Assembly: GCA_031551135.1 (NCBI GenBank)
Contig: JAVBOA010000015.1
Location: 27,438-91,437 of the forward strand
From: JAITVM01 sp031551135
Lineage (GTDB): Bacteria > Bacillota > Clostridia > Lachnospirales > JAITVM01
Reading direction: 5' to 3'
DNA: 64,000 nt
Positions 52,451 through 61,203 of this stretch are shown in pieces. A program made the translations under genes and the position numbers. Numbering within the stretch: position 1 is the stretch's first letter; each line of letters opens with the position of its first letter. Below the pieces are notes generated by a model that was not told where the DNA came from, did no database searches, and was given only the letters and a program-made list of their open reading frames with translations.

Positions 52451-52651
52451 TCACCGCCTTTTTAATCTATAATTTTTATTCTTTTGTGCGAGATAAGTGT
52501 AAAGAAATTTATACAAAAATCCCATAAGTAAAGAAAGTATAAGTATAAATAAAATTATGATAATAAAGACATAAATATTACTCATATCAGTAGACAATTT
52601 TGCCTGACCGCTTAAAATAAAAAAATGCAAAAAGCTGATAAAATCCAACAA
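52451..52651 (-). CDS. Small membrane protein
   Basis: 66 residues beginning at a TTG (GGGGG about 10 bp upstream). One long hydrophobic segment (about 26-50) is followed by a basic tail (AQKNKNYRLKRR). An internal ATG would give a shorter form without a ribosome site. It is probably co-transcribed with the 472-residue membrane protein, and may be its partner. Unknown function. Confidence 0.5.
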   Translation of the reverse strand: MLDFISFLHFFILSGQAKLSTDMSNIYVFIIIILFILILSLLMGFLYKFLYTYLAQKNKNYRLKRR

Positions 52652-53101
52652 TCCATAACCCCCTACAAAAAATCAAATAAATAAAAAAATTTACAACAAG
52701 TAATTTTCTAACTCGAAACAAAATTTATATAGAAAAAATTTACTCATCATATGTCGAGCCGACGTGTTTCGTGAAAAATTGCCGCTCTATATGTAAAAAT
52801 AAAAATACGGAAAATGCTTAAAAACAAGCGTATGCTTCATTTTAAATATTGCTGAGAATAAAAGATTTTGTAGAATTTTAATAGCCGGCAAAATTTTTAA
52901 AAAATTATATTATTATGCCAATTGTTCCTTTTTAATTCATTTTATCAACAGAAAGTTTCAAAGTCAATGTTTTATAGCAAAACATCTTTAAATTTGTCAG
53001 TATCGCGGTTTGATTTCGTGTTTGGCAATAATATTTTTTTGTGATAGAGTATATTCTATAATGCAGAATAAAACCAGAATTTATAGAAAAGAGGCAGAAG
53101 A
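52652..53101. other. Divergent promoter region with half of a family B repeat
   Basis: 450 AT-rich bases between the leftward membrane-protein unit and hydF. ATCGCGGTTTGATTT at about 53002-53016 is a lone end of a family B palindrome; the other arm is missing. No gene is visible. Confidence 0.5.
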
Positions 53102-54292
53102 ATGCAAACTCCATCTTCAAACAGGCTACATGTTGCGATTTTCGGCGACACGAACTCAGGAAAATCCTCGATTTTCAATAAGCTTATCGGTCAGGAAATT
53201 TCGATAGTTTCGGAAATTAGCGGAACGACTACAGACCCTGTTTCAAAAGCAATAGAATTTTTGCCGTTTGGCCCGATAGTTCTGATCGATACGGCCGGTC
53301 TGTCCGATTTTTCGGCGCTCGGCGAAAAGCGCATTGATAAAACAAAGACTGTTTTAAACCGTACAGACCTTGCGCTTTATATTATTGATTGCGAAAATTA
53401 TAATAAAGAAGTTTTTGCGGAATTCAAAAAACTCTTTAAAGAATTTAATATTCCATATATCACTGTATTAAATAAAGAAGATAAACATTCCAACGCTGAA
53501 GAAAATTTCGAAAACGCAATTTCAGTTTCGGCTCTTGACGATAAAAAAATCCAAGATTTGCGTGAGAAAATAATTTCTGAATTAAATAAAATTCAAAATG
53601 AAACAAAAGAACCCTCGTTATCGGCTTATTTAAAGCAATCTTCCACGGTTGTGCTGGTAATACCGATAGATTCGGAAGCGCCGAAAGGCAGAATTATTTT
53701 GCCGCAAGTTCAAATAATAAGGGATTGTTTGGACAATAATATTAAATGTATAATAACTAATGAAAATACAATTTCCGAAGTTTTTGAGCAATGCAAAAAT
53801 ATCGACATTGTAATAACCGACAGCAAAATATTTCCTTTAGTAAATAAAATCGTTCCAAAAGATATTTTATTGACTTCATTTTCGGTTTTATTGGCTGAAC
53901 AAAAGGGCGATTTAAAAACATTTATAGAAGGCGCGAAAGCTGTAAATAATTTAAAAGACGGCGACACGGTTTTGATTGCCGAAACTTGTACGCATACGCA
54001 TAACCATGAGGATATCGGGCAAGTGATTATTCCGAACGCAATCAGAAAAATTACCGGAAAACAAATTAATTTTGAGTTTTTATACGGAAAGGAATTTTCG
54101 ATTTCGGATAAAAATTATTCGCTTATTATTCATTGCGGCGGCTGCATGGTCACAAGGCGCGAGCTTTTGAGCCGCATAAAAATTTCCGCTGATAATAAAA
54201 TCCCGATTACAAATTATGGTCTTGTACTTTCTTTGGCAAGCGGGATTTTAGAAAGAACCGTAGAATTTACACAAAACAATACAAAAGATTAA
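53102..54292 (+). CDS. hydF: [FeFe]-hydrogenase maturation GTPase HydF
   Basis: 396 residues. The N-terminal Era-like GTPase (about 8-170) has the P-loop GDTNSGKSS, switch SGTTTDPV, DTAGL and NKED. A dimerisation domain and a C-terminal iron-sulfur domain with CTHTHNHED (about 297) and HCGGC (about 346) follow. HydF is the scaffold that assembles the 2Fe subcluster with HydE and HydG and delivers it to the hydrogenase. The partner genes are not in the window. It implies a hydrogen-evolving anaerobic metabolism. The start has AGAGGCAGAAGA. Confidence 0.96.
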   Translation: MQTPSSNRLHVAIFGDTNSGKSSIFNKLIGQEISIVSEISGTTTDPVSKAIEFLPFGPIVLIDTAGLSDFSALGEKRIDKTKTVLNRTDLALYIIDCENYNKEVFAEFKKLFKEFNIPYITVLNKEDKHSNAEENFENAISVSALDDKKIQDLREKIISELNKIQNETKEPSLSAYLKQSSTVVLVIPIDSEAPKGRIILPQVQIIRDCLDNNIKCIITNENTISEVFEQCKNIDIVITDSKIFPLVNKIVPKDILLTSFSVLLAEQKGDLKTFIEGAKAVNNLKDGDTVLIAETCTHTHNHEDIGQVIIPNAIRKITGKQINFEFLYGKEFSISDKNYSLIIHCGGCMVTRRELLSRIKISADNKIPITNYGLVLSLASGILERTVEFTQNNTKD

Positions 54293-54320
54293 GAAGAAGC
54301 AAAAATAAAGGAGGCTTTTT

Positions 54321-55118
54321 ATGTATGGCTTTATCGGTGCCGGAAATATGGCCGGTGCTATTATTAAAGGCGTTGTAAAATCAAAGGCTATTGAGCCGCA
54401 GGAAATTATTATTTATGATATAAATTATGAAAACTCGGAAAAATTAGCGAAAGAATTGGGAATAGGGCGGGCTATGTCAAATCTGGAGCTAATCGAAAAG
54501 TCGGATTGTATTATTTTATGCGTAAAGCCGAATGTTTTGCCGAATCTTATTTCCGAATATAAAGAAATAATTAAAGAAAAGAATCCGTTGATTATTTCTA
54601 TTGCGGCAGGCGTTTCAATAAAATCCATGGAGAATATTTTATCCAATGATAAACGCCTGATTCGTGTAATGCCGAATATAAATGCGGATGTCGGAGAAGC
54701 TATGTCTTGCATTTGCTATAATGAGCAGATTAAGGACAGCGACAAAGATATCGCAAAAAAAATATTTGAGTCGATTGGCAAAATCTGCGAGCTTGACGAA
54801 AATTATATCGCGGTTTTTTCCGGAATCGCCGGATGTTCGCCGGCCTTTACTTTTATGTTTATCGAGTCATTGGCAAAAGCCGCACATAAAAATGGTATTA
54901 ATAAAAGCATGGCGATAAAGATTGCGGCACAGGCGGTTTACGGCTCTGCGAAGAAAATTTTAGAATCAGATGAACATCCAAACGCTTTGGCGGATAAAGT
55001 TTGTTCGCCCGGCGGCACAACGATAGAGGGCGTTTGCAAGTTGGATGAATTGGCGTTTTCTTCTGCAATTGTTCAAGCTGTTGAAGCAACAATCCAAAAA
55101 GATGCAAAATTGATGTAA
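54321..55118 (+). CDS. proC: Pyrroline-5-carboxylate reductase
   Basis: 265 residues; last step of proline synthesis, NAD(P)H-dependent. The N-terminal Rossmann motif GAGNMAGAIIKG (about 5), CVKPNVLP, MPNINADVGEAMS and the dimerisation-domain signature SPGGTTIEGV (about 232) are intact. The start has AAAGGAGGCTTTTT. It follows hydF by 28 bp and may be co-transcribed with it, with no obvious functional link. Confidence 0.96.
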   Translation: MYGFIGAGNMAGAIIKGVVKSKAIEPQEIIIYDINYENSEKLAKELGIGRAMSNLELIEKSDCIILCVKPNVLPNLISEYKEIIKEKNPLIISIAAGVSIKSMENILSNDKRLIRVMPNINADVGEAMSCICYNEQIKDSDKDIAKKIFESIGKICELDENYIAVFSGIAGCSPAFTFMFIESLAKAAHKNGINKSMAIKIAAQAVYGSAKKILESDEHPNALADKVCSPGGTTIEGVCKLDELAFSSAIVQAVEATIQKDAKLM

Positions 55119-55175
55119 TATATCGGTTTGGTTTTTATTGATGTATAAATTTATACAAATAAAAATCAAGCCGTA
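55119..55175. repeat. Palindromic repeat family B, short diverged copy
   Basis: TATCGGTTTGGTTTTTATT and AATAAAAATCAAGCCGTA, with an inner GTATAAATTTATAC palindrome. It sits between proC and the next small gene. Confidence 0.7.
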
Positions 55176-55206
55176 TTTGAATTTTAATTTTCGGGAGGTA
55201 TTAAAT

Positions 55207-55407
55207 TTGGGTGATATTTTTGTAGGCTTATTGTTTTTAGCAATAGGCGGTCTTACGCTTTTTCTGTCAATCACAAACAGCGATGCTCTGTTAGATCCGC
55301 GCCGGGCGAATTTTATAGTCAGCACTTTTGGGCGTGAAAAGGCAAGAATTATTTACATAGCAATCGGCGTAATTTTAATCGGAGCTTCAATTTTTTCATT
55401 TGTATAA
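55207..55407 (+). CDS. Small membrane protein, Imm17-like
   Basis: 66 residues from a TTG at 55207 (CGGGAGGTATTAAAT upstream). Two membrane segments (about 4-22 and 45-65) enclose a hydrophilic loop with RRANFIVSTFGREKARI. The loop and following helix (FGREKARIIYIAIGVILI) resemble the Imm17 immunity-protein family, found near polymorphic toxins, but no toxin is encoded here. The match is by eye. Confidence 0.55.
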   Translation: MGDIFVGLLFLAIGGLTLFLSITNSDALLDPRRANFIVSTFGREKARIIYIAIGVILIGASIFSFV

Positions 55408-55448
55408 AACTGATCATTATTTAACATAAAATAAAAGGGGTTGTTAGA

Positions 55449-57182
55449 ATGTTCAAAAGGTTTATAGCTTATTATAAGCCTTATATCTATACTTTTTCTT
55501 TCGATATGTTCTGCGCAATGATAATATCGATAATCGATATTTCTGTTCCGCTGATTATATCTTTTTTTGTAAAGCAAGTTTTCACAATGCCAAACAAAGA
55601 TTTGATTTTCGAAGTTGTTTCGAAATATTGCTTATTATTGCTGCTTTTGTATTTTATACGGATGTTAGCGACTTTTTATGTTACGTCTTACGGACATATC
55701 ATGGGTTCGAAAATGGAAGCTAATATGCGTTCGGAATTATTCGAGCATCTCGAAAAGCTTTCTTTTTCGTATTACGATAAAAATAATACAGGAACGATGA
55801 TGAGCCGGATAGTTTCGGATTTATTTGATGTTACCGAATTGGCGCACCACGGCCCGGAGGATATTTTTATTTCGATTATAAAGCTAACGGGTTCGTTTAT
55901 TATTTTGATGAGTATAAACCTCAATATAACGCTTATTTTATTGGCGGTTGTAATTCTTATGGGATTTTTCTCGTATAAAATGAATGTGCGTATGAAACGT
56001 ATTTTTTTTGATAACCGTGAAAAAATCGGTTCGGTGAATGCGATTTTGCAGGATTCGCTTTCGGGAATCCGTGTTGTAAAATCGTTTTCCAACGAAAATA
56101 TCGAACTGGAAAAGTTTGAAGCCGGAAACCAAAAATTTTTGGAATCAAAAAAAGCTTCGTATTTAAATATGGGCTATTATCATTCGGTAAACGGATTTTT
56201 TCAGGGGCTTTTATATTTATCGGTGTTTTTCTTTTCGGCGTATTTTATAAAAAACGGAAATATGGAGGGCAGTGATGTTTTGACTTATGTCCTTTACATA
56301 AATATGTTTCTTGAGCCGATTAATAAGCTGATAAATTTTACGGAGCTTTTCCAAAAAGGAATGACCGGTTTTCTGCGTATGACTGAAATTTTAGATGTGC
56401 ATCCGGATATTGTTGATTCTAAAGACGCGAAAGAGGTAAATATTTTAAAAGGCGATATAGAATTTAAGGATATACAATTTAAATATGATGAAGATGAAGC
56501 GCATGTTTTTAAAGATATAAATTTGAAAATTCAAAACGGAAAAACGGTTGCGATAGTGGGTCCTTCGGGTTCGGGCAAAACGACTTTCTGTTCGCTGATA
56601 CCGCGTTTTTATGAAACTCATCACGGAAAAATAACAATAGACGGTATTGATATTAAAAATATAAAATTAAAATCCCTGCGTCATAATATCGGGATTGTAC
56701 AGCAGGACGTATATATTTTTAACAGCACGATTAGGGAGAATATCGCATACGGCAAACCGGGCGCGACATTTGAAGAAATTGTGGAGGCTGCTAAAAAAGC
56801 CAATATTCATGATTATATAATGACTTTGGAGGATAATTATGACACAATGGTCGGCGAACGCGGTGTTCGGTTTTCCGGCGGACAAAAACAGCGGATTTCG
56901 ATCGCACGGGTATTTTTAAAAAATCCTCCGATTCTGATTTTGGATGAAGCGACTTCGGCACTCGATAACGAATCAGAAGCTTTTATTCAAAAATCCCTCG
57001 ATGAACTTTCCAAAAACCGCACGACAATTGTGATTGCACACAGACTTTCGACTATAAAAAATGCCGACGAAATAATGGTTTTGGAAGATGAAAATATTAA
57101 AGAAAGAGGCACGCATGAAGAGCTTATGGATATGAATGGGTCTTATGCGCATTTATATAATTTGCAATTTGCGGTAAGCTAA
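55449..57182 (+). CDS. ABC exporter, fused permease and ATPase
   Basis: 577-residue half-transporter: six membrane segments (about 1-310) then an ATPase domain (about 335-575) with Walker A GPSGSGKTT (about 377), Q-loop QQDVYIFNST, signature FSGGQKQRIS (about 476), Walker B ILILDEATSALD and the H-loop AHRLS. The single-gene layout suggests a homodimeric MsbA/LmrA/YknU-like exporter of lipids, drugs or peptides. The start has AAGGGGTTGTTAGA. Confidence 0.93.
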   Translation: MFKRFIAYYKPYIYTFSFDMFCAMIISIIDISVPLIISFFVKQVFTMPNKDLIFEVVSKYCLLLLLLYFIRMLATFYVTSYGHIMGSKMEANMRSELFEHLEKLSFSYYDKNNTGTMMSRIVSDLFDVTELAHHGPEDIFISIIKLTGSFIILMSINLNITLILLAVVILMGFFSYKMNVRMKRIFFDNREKIGSVNAILQDSLSGIRVVKSFSNENIELEKFEAGNQKFLESKKASYLNMGYYHSVNGFFQGLLYLSVFFFSAYFIKNGNMEGSDVLTYVLYINMFLEPINKLINFTELFQKGMTGFLRMTEILDVHPDIVDSKDAKEVNILKGDIEFKDIQFKYDEDEAHVFKDINLKIQNGKTVAIVGPSGSGKTTFCSLIPRFYETHHGKITIDGIDIKNIKLKSLRHNIGIVQQDVYIFNSTIRENIAYGKPGATFEEIVEAAKKANIHDYIMTLEDNYDTMVGERGVRFSGGQKQRISIARVFLKNPPILILDEATSALDNESEAFIQKSLDELSKNRTTIVIAHRLSTIKNADEIMVLEDENIKERGTHEELMDMNGSYAHLYNLQFAVS

Positions 57183-57206
57183 TAAAATCGAGTTTTACCA
57201 AAATAT

Positions 57207-57241
57207 AATGCATCTGAAATATTTTCGGATGCATTTTTTTA
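57207..57241 (+). terminator. Rho-independent terminator
   Basis: AATGCATC and GATGCATT pair and are followed by TTTTTTT. The downstream TATCCTTTAGAATG ... AAATAG resembles the right end of a family A repeat. Confidence 0.85.
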
Positions 57242-57265
57242 TCCTTTAGAATGTAAATAGAATAA

Positions 57266-58243
57266 CTATACAATTTTATAAAAATGAACGCCATCGTCTC
57301 CGATTTCGAGCGTAACTTTTCCAAGATGTTTTAAATGCTCTAAATGCGCTATAACTTCAGATGTTGCAAATAATTTTTGGGCAGGAGGAAAATCTTTGAA
57401 TATTCCGTTTCCAAAATCCCAGATTAAATCTCCCGCAACTTCATAGCAGGTTAATTGACCTCTTTTTTTCAGGATTTCCAAGGAATCAGCCATTCTCTTA
57501 TTGTGGTGAGCAATAAGCTGGTCTATTCTTTCATTAGGGTTTTCGACAAGAATTCGGTGAGCAGAGAAAAGATATTTTACATTTAAATCTTTAACTTTTT
57601 TCAAATTTTGCAAAAACAAACCCAAATAATCTTCTTCAAAATTCCACGTTACAATATTGGGCGTAATTTTATTCAAAATATGATCGCCGCAAAATAAAAT
57701 TCCGTTTTCTTTTTCGTATAAGCCAATCTGCTCGGGCGTATGTCCGCTTAGATTTATTACCGTAAATTTATATCCGCCGTATTCAAGCAGATCGCCTTCT
57801 TTAGTTTCTGTGAAATTCAAAAAAGTTTTTGTGCCTTGAGCATATGCAGGATGTTCGGTATAATGAATTCGTTTATCCGGCGGGAAGCCCATTTGAAGCT
57901 GAAGTGACATAGAGTCTTCCCAAAATTTATCAAAAAAATTATTATTTACATACCATGATTCCAATTTGCTTAAAAAAACTTCGCCGCAATTATTTTTCAA
58001 CCGCTCAATCAAACCAACGTGGTCGGCATGATGGTGAGTCAAAAAAACATCGAGCTTATTAATGGGAATATGCAGGGATTCTAAAATTTCATAAAAAGTT
58101 TGCTCGCCAAGATCGGAATTAAAACCTACATCAATTACAAGGCTCTTTTCATCACCTTTTATGAAATAGCTGTTCAATTCCTTTAAAGGACTGCCGGGCA
58201 AAGGAATGGGTGCCAAGAAAATATTTTTTAATAATTCTTTCAT
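57266..58243 (-). CDS. MBL-fold metallo-hydrolase
   Basis: 325 residues. A metallo-beta-lactamase fold with HHADHVG (about 71-77, zinc ligands), the third His in LSGHTPEQ (about 166), Asp in LFCGDHIL and the late His in FSAHR. The N-terminal stretch IPLPGSPLKELNSYFIKGDE is typical of the glyoxalase II-like group. A C-terminal winged-helix-like extension (about 250-325, TCYEVAGDLI ... VIAHLEHL) resembles the BLACT/LACTB2 type. The start has AGAAGGAGTAGACAA. Substrate unknown. Confidence 0.88.
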   Translation of the reverse strand: MKELLKNIFLAPIPLPGSPLKELNSYFIKGDEKSLVIDVGFNSDLGEQTFYEILESLHIPINKLDVFLTHHHADHVGLIERLKNNCGEVFLSKLESWYVNNNFFDKFWEDSMSLQLQMGFPPDKRIHYTEHPAYAQGTKTFLNFTETKEGDLLEYGGYKFTVINLSGHTPEQIGLYEKENGILFCGDHILNKITPNIVTWNFEEDYLGLFLQNLKKVKDLNVKYLFSAHRILVENPNERIDQLIAHHNKRMADSLEILKKRGQLTCYEVAGDLIWDFGNGIFKDFPPAQKLFATSEVIAHLEHLKHLGKVTLEIGDDGVHFYKIV

Positions 58244-58373
58244 TTGTCTACTCCTTCTAAATTATTTTTCAAGAAATTGCAAGCATTAGAAATTCGTCAA
58301 TTCGAGATTCTTAAAAACACTTATTTTATTGAATTCTGAGTTTATGATAGCATAGCCGATTTAAAAAAACAAT

Positions 58374-58406
58374 CCGAAAAAGAAACGGCGCATATGCGCC
58401 GTTTCT
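58374..58406 (-). terminator. Rho-independent terminator (leftward)
   Basis: On the minus strand GAAACGGCGCA-TA-TGCGCCGTTTC is followed by TTTTTC. It ends the transcript of the glutamine-amidotransferase-like gene. Confidence 0.85.
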
Positions 58407-58427
58407 GAAATAAAACTATACAAATTT

Positions 58428-59195
58428 TTATTTTTTAGCAAGCCATCTTATTACTTGAACCCAGAATTTTGCATAATATTCCCAAGGCTGAAAATATTGT
58501 GACCAATGCGGTGAGCAGTCGGTCGCAAAAGCCGCAGATTTTCCGCTTCCAAATTCCCAAGTAACTAAGAGTGGCGATTCTATCTCATCATCTCCGATAG
58601 TGGCCAAAACTTTTGAGCCTTCTTTTGGCAGAATTTTATTAAATCCCAAAAATTCAGGGCATTCGTTCCAAGGAATACCGTTGAATATTTCGTGTGTATT
58701 ATCAGCGGATTTTATTTTGACACCGCCGGGAACCTCAACCCGGTCATCGCCTAAAACGCAATTTACAGGCAAAGCTTCTTCGACAGGGGTGCCCGGATAA
58801 GCGGCAGTGCCATAGCGTCCGCTGAAAGATGACCAGCCTCCGATCATCAAAAGTCCGCCGCCGTTTCTGGTATACTCTCTGATTGCCCTAAGGCGGTCAG
58901 TTCTTGGAGGCGGAGTTCCCGGTATCCAAAACGGAAAAAGAGATAAAACTTCGCATTCGCAATCGCTGATTATTAAAGCGTCGTATTCGTTTAGCTCTTC
59001 TACTGTACGTGGAAATTCAACAATAGCGGCTTCGTTTGTAAGATGTTTAACCTCAATTCCGTCTGCTTCAAGTGCATCAATAAGCGGCTGTCCCCAAATA
59101 TGGTGAGATACGCCTTTCATTTCTAAATTAAACGGCGATGCTATATGAATCGGACCGATTTTTGTGCTGGAATCACCTGCGTATAGAACTTTCAT
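58428..59195 (-). CDS. Putative glutamine amidotransferase-like (ThuA/DUF1355-type) protein
   Basis: 255 residues of the class I glutamine amidotransferase fold without the usual catalytic Cys-His-Glu context: N-terminal KVLYAGDSS, DALIISDCECEVLSL at the position of the nucleophile elbow, GGGLLMIGGWSSFSGRYG and the late AFATDCSPHW. Related proteins are annotated as cytoplasmic, ThuA-like or trehalose-utilisation-associated and often sit in sugar-uptake operons. It lies downstream of the Gfo/Idh gene, separated by a family B repeat. The start has GAGGAGGATTTTTT. Confidence 0.75.
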   Translation of the reverse strand: MKVLYAGDSSTKIGPIHIASPFNLEMKGVSHHIWGQPLIDALEADGIEVKHLTNEAAIVEFPRTVEELNEYDALIISDCECEVLSLFPFWIPGTPPPRTDRLRAIREYTRNGGGLLMIGGWSSFSGRYGTAAYPGTPVEEALPVNCVLGDDRVEVPGGVKIKSADNTHEIFNGIPWNECPEFLGFNKILPKEGSKVLATIGDDEIESPLLVTWEFGSGKSAAFATDCSPHWSQYFQPWEYYAKFWVQVIRWLAKK

Positions 59196-59233
59196 AAAAA
59201 ATCCTCCTCTTTTACAATTTTTCTAATTTTGAA

Positions 59234-59306
59234 CAGCGGTTTGATTTTTTACCTAATAATATATTATATTTTTGAGTCTTGTAAAATCAAGGAAAATCAA
59301 ACCGCA
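59234..59306. repeat. Palindromic repeat family B, complete copy
   Basis: AGCGGTTTGATTTTTTACC at the left and AAGGAAAATCAAACCGC at the right. It lies between the Gfo/Idh and glutamine-amidotransferase-like genes and could terminate or process the message. Confidence 0.85.
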
Positions 59307-59314
59307 TTGTATCA

Positions 59315-60361
59315 TTATATTGTTAAAGCACTATAATCTAATTTAATCGGCAAACCCGTTTTTGCTGATTCGATAATCGCCAAAAGAGCTAAACAGGTAT
59401 GCATGGAATCTTTTAATGTCACAATAAATTCTTCACCGGATAATAATTTATCAACAAAACTGTTTATGCTTTCATAGGAAAAGCCTTTCGGCTCGCCATG
59501 AATAAAATGCTTGACAAGAACATCCGGACGGTCATTTTTATTTTCGGTAAAGCGTTCAATCATATTGTTATTGCTTAAATCTAAGCTGAACATACCATTT
59601 GTTCCGGTGATATTAAATTTTATATCATTTATGCACGGATGTGAATTTGGAGTAATCCAGCTGTTTTCCATTGTGGCGATTCCGCCGTTTTTGAATTTTA
59701 TTATTGATTGGAAAATGTCCTCGGTATCGATTCCTTCTGCCGCAAGAATCCCTTTTCTGGATACTGCATAGACTTCATCAACTTCATCATTGAACATCCA
59801 TCTTAGAGTATCTAAACTATGCGAACCCAAAAACCAAAGTATCGAAGATTTTGAAGCCCAAGGCAGCATGTCGGTAGCGACCCATTTTATATCGTTCAGC
59901 CTAAAATATGCGCTGTACGGCTCACCGATTTCGCCTTTTTCTATTGCGTCTTTTACTGCCGCAAAAGGCGGACTCCAGCGGTTATGCAAATCAACCATTA
60001 TGCGGACGTTATTTTCTTTAACAGCCTTTGCGATTGCATTAATATCTTCAAGCGAAGTTGCCAGCGGTTTTTCCAATAAAATATGTTTACCTCTCTCGGC
60101 ACAGCCCACGGCAAGTTCACGGTGCAAATGATCTGGTGTAACTATCGCAACAGCGTCACAATCTATATTGTCAAGCATTTTAATATAATCATCAAAAACG
60201 GATTCTTTATTAATATTTAATTGTTCGGCCATTTCTTCGGCTCTTTTTAAAGATTTGTCACAAACGCCTGTTATTTCAACTTCTCTTCTTTTTCCGTAGA
60301 GGTAAGCATGTGTTTTACCCCATACTCCTGCGCCGATAACGGCAATTTTAATTTTGTCCAT
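59315..60361 (-). CDS. Gfo/Idh/MocA family oxidoreductase
   Basis: 348 residues. An NAD(P)-binding Rossmann domain (GAGVWGKTHAYLYG, about 9; ILLEKPLATS with the catalytic-region Lys, about 95) and a C-terminal alpha/beta sheet domain. It probably oxidises or epimerises a sugar or sugar acid taken up by the adjacent ABC transporter. It is 11 bp downstream of the permease gene in the same operon. The start has AAAGGAGAATACT. Confidence 0.9.
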   Translation of the reverse strand: MDKIKIAVIGAGVWGKTHAYLYGKRREVEITGVCDKSLKRAEEMAEQLNINKESVFDDYIKMLDNIDCDAVAIVTPDHLHRELAVGCAERGKHILLEKPLATSLEDINAIAKAVKENNVRIMVDLHNRWSPPFAAVKDAIEKGEIGEPYSAYFRLNDIKWVATDMLPWASKSSILWFLGSHSLDTLRWMFNDEVDEVYAVSRKGILAAEGIDTEDIFQSIIKFKNGGIATMENSWITPNSHPCINDIKFNITGTNGMFSLDLSNNNMIERFTENKNDRPDVLVKHFIHGEPKGFSYESINSFVDKLLSGEEFIVTLKDSMHTCLALLAIIESAKTGLPIKLDYSALTI

Positions 60362-60372
60362 AGTATTCTCCT

Positions 60373-61203
60373 TTAGCCTTTTACTGCGCCGAATGTCAAA
60401 CCTCTAACCATATATTTTTGAACGGCTATTGCAAAAATAATCATAGGTGCGCTGGAAACAACGCCGACTGCTGACATTTCGCCCCAAACAACGCCCGATA
60501 CCGATAGAAAATTCTGAACAGTTGTCGGTAAAGTCGGTGCGGCTTTTGCTGTCAAAAAAAGCGCGAAAACAAATTCGTTCCAAGATTGCAATATACAGAA
60601 AATAGCCGTCGCCGTCAGGCCGGGCAAAGCCATCGGCAGAACAACTCTTACTAACGCCTGTAAATTTGAGCATCCGTCTACTTTTGCAGATTCTTCAATT
60701 TCTTTGGGTATTTCTTCAAAAAAGCTTCGCATCATCCACACAACAAACGGAATATTAAACATCATATAAGTAATTATTAGGACGAAATGATTATCAAAAA
60801 CCCGCAAGATACTTACAATAGTAAAAATCGGCAGTACAGCCGCCATCGCCGGCGACATTCTGAGGCTTAAAAGCCAAAAAGATACATCTTCTTTTTTCTT
60901 GAATTTATATTTCGCAAGCCCGTATGCCGTCAATGTTCCTAAAAAAAGCGAAAGCAAAGTTGTGCCGACAGAAATTATTATGCTGTTTTTTAAATAAGCG
61001 CTAATATTTCTAGTTTTAAATATTGATATATAATTATCAAATATAGGCTTAAAAAACCAAACAGAAGGGTCATATGACTGAGCATGATTTTTTAACGATA
61101 TCGAGACCATCCAATAAAAAGGAAAAACAGCAAATATACAAATTAAAATTATTAAAGAATAATATAGGATTTTAAATATAGGAGATTTAAGTTTTTTATT
61201 CAT
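60373..61203 (-). CDS. Carbohydrate ABC transporter permease (MalG-type)
   Basis: About 276 residues with six membrane segments and the EAA loop (EEIPKEIEESAKVDGCSNLQALVRVVLPMALPG region, about 172-204) that docks the ATPase. The start is the ATG at 61203, overlapping the stop of the MalF-type gene (TGATG) with AAGGAGACGGAT upstream. A CUT1-type system; no ATPase gene is present, so it likely uses a shared MsmK-like ATPase. Confidence 0.93.
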   Translation of the reverse strand: MNKKLKSPIFKILYYSLIILICIFAVFPFYWMVSISLKNHAQSYDPSVWFFKPIFDNYISIFKTRNISAYLKNSIIISVGTTLLSLFLGTLTAYGLAKYKFKKKEDVSFWLLSLRMSPAMAAVLPIFTIVSILRVFDNHFVLIITYMMFNIPFVVWMMRSFFEEIPKEIEESAKVDGCSNLQALVRVVLPMALPGLTATAIFCILQSWNEFVFALFLTAKAAPTLPTTVQNFLSVSGVVWGEMSAVGVVSSAPMIIFAIAVQKYMVRGLTFGAVKG

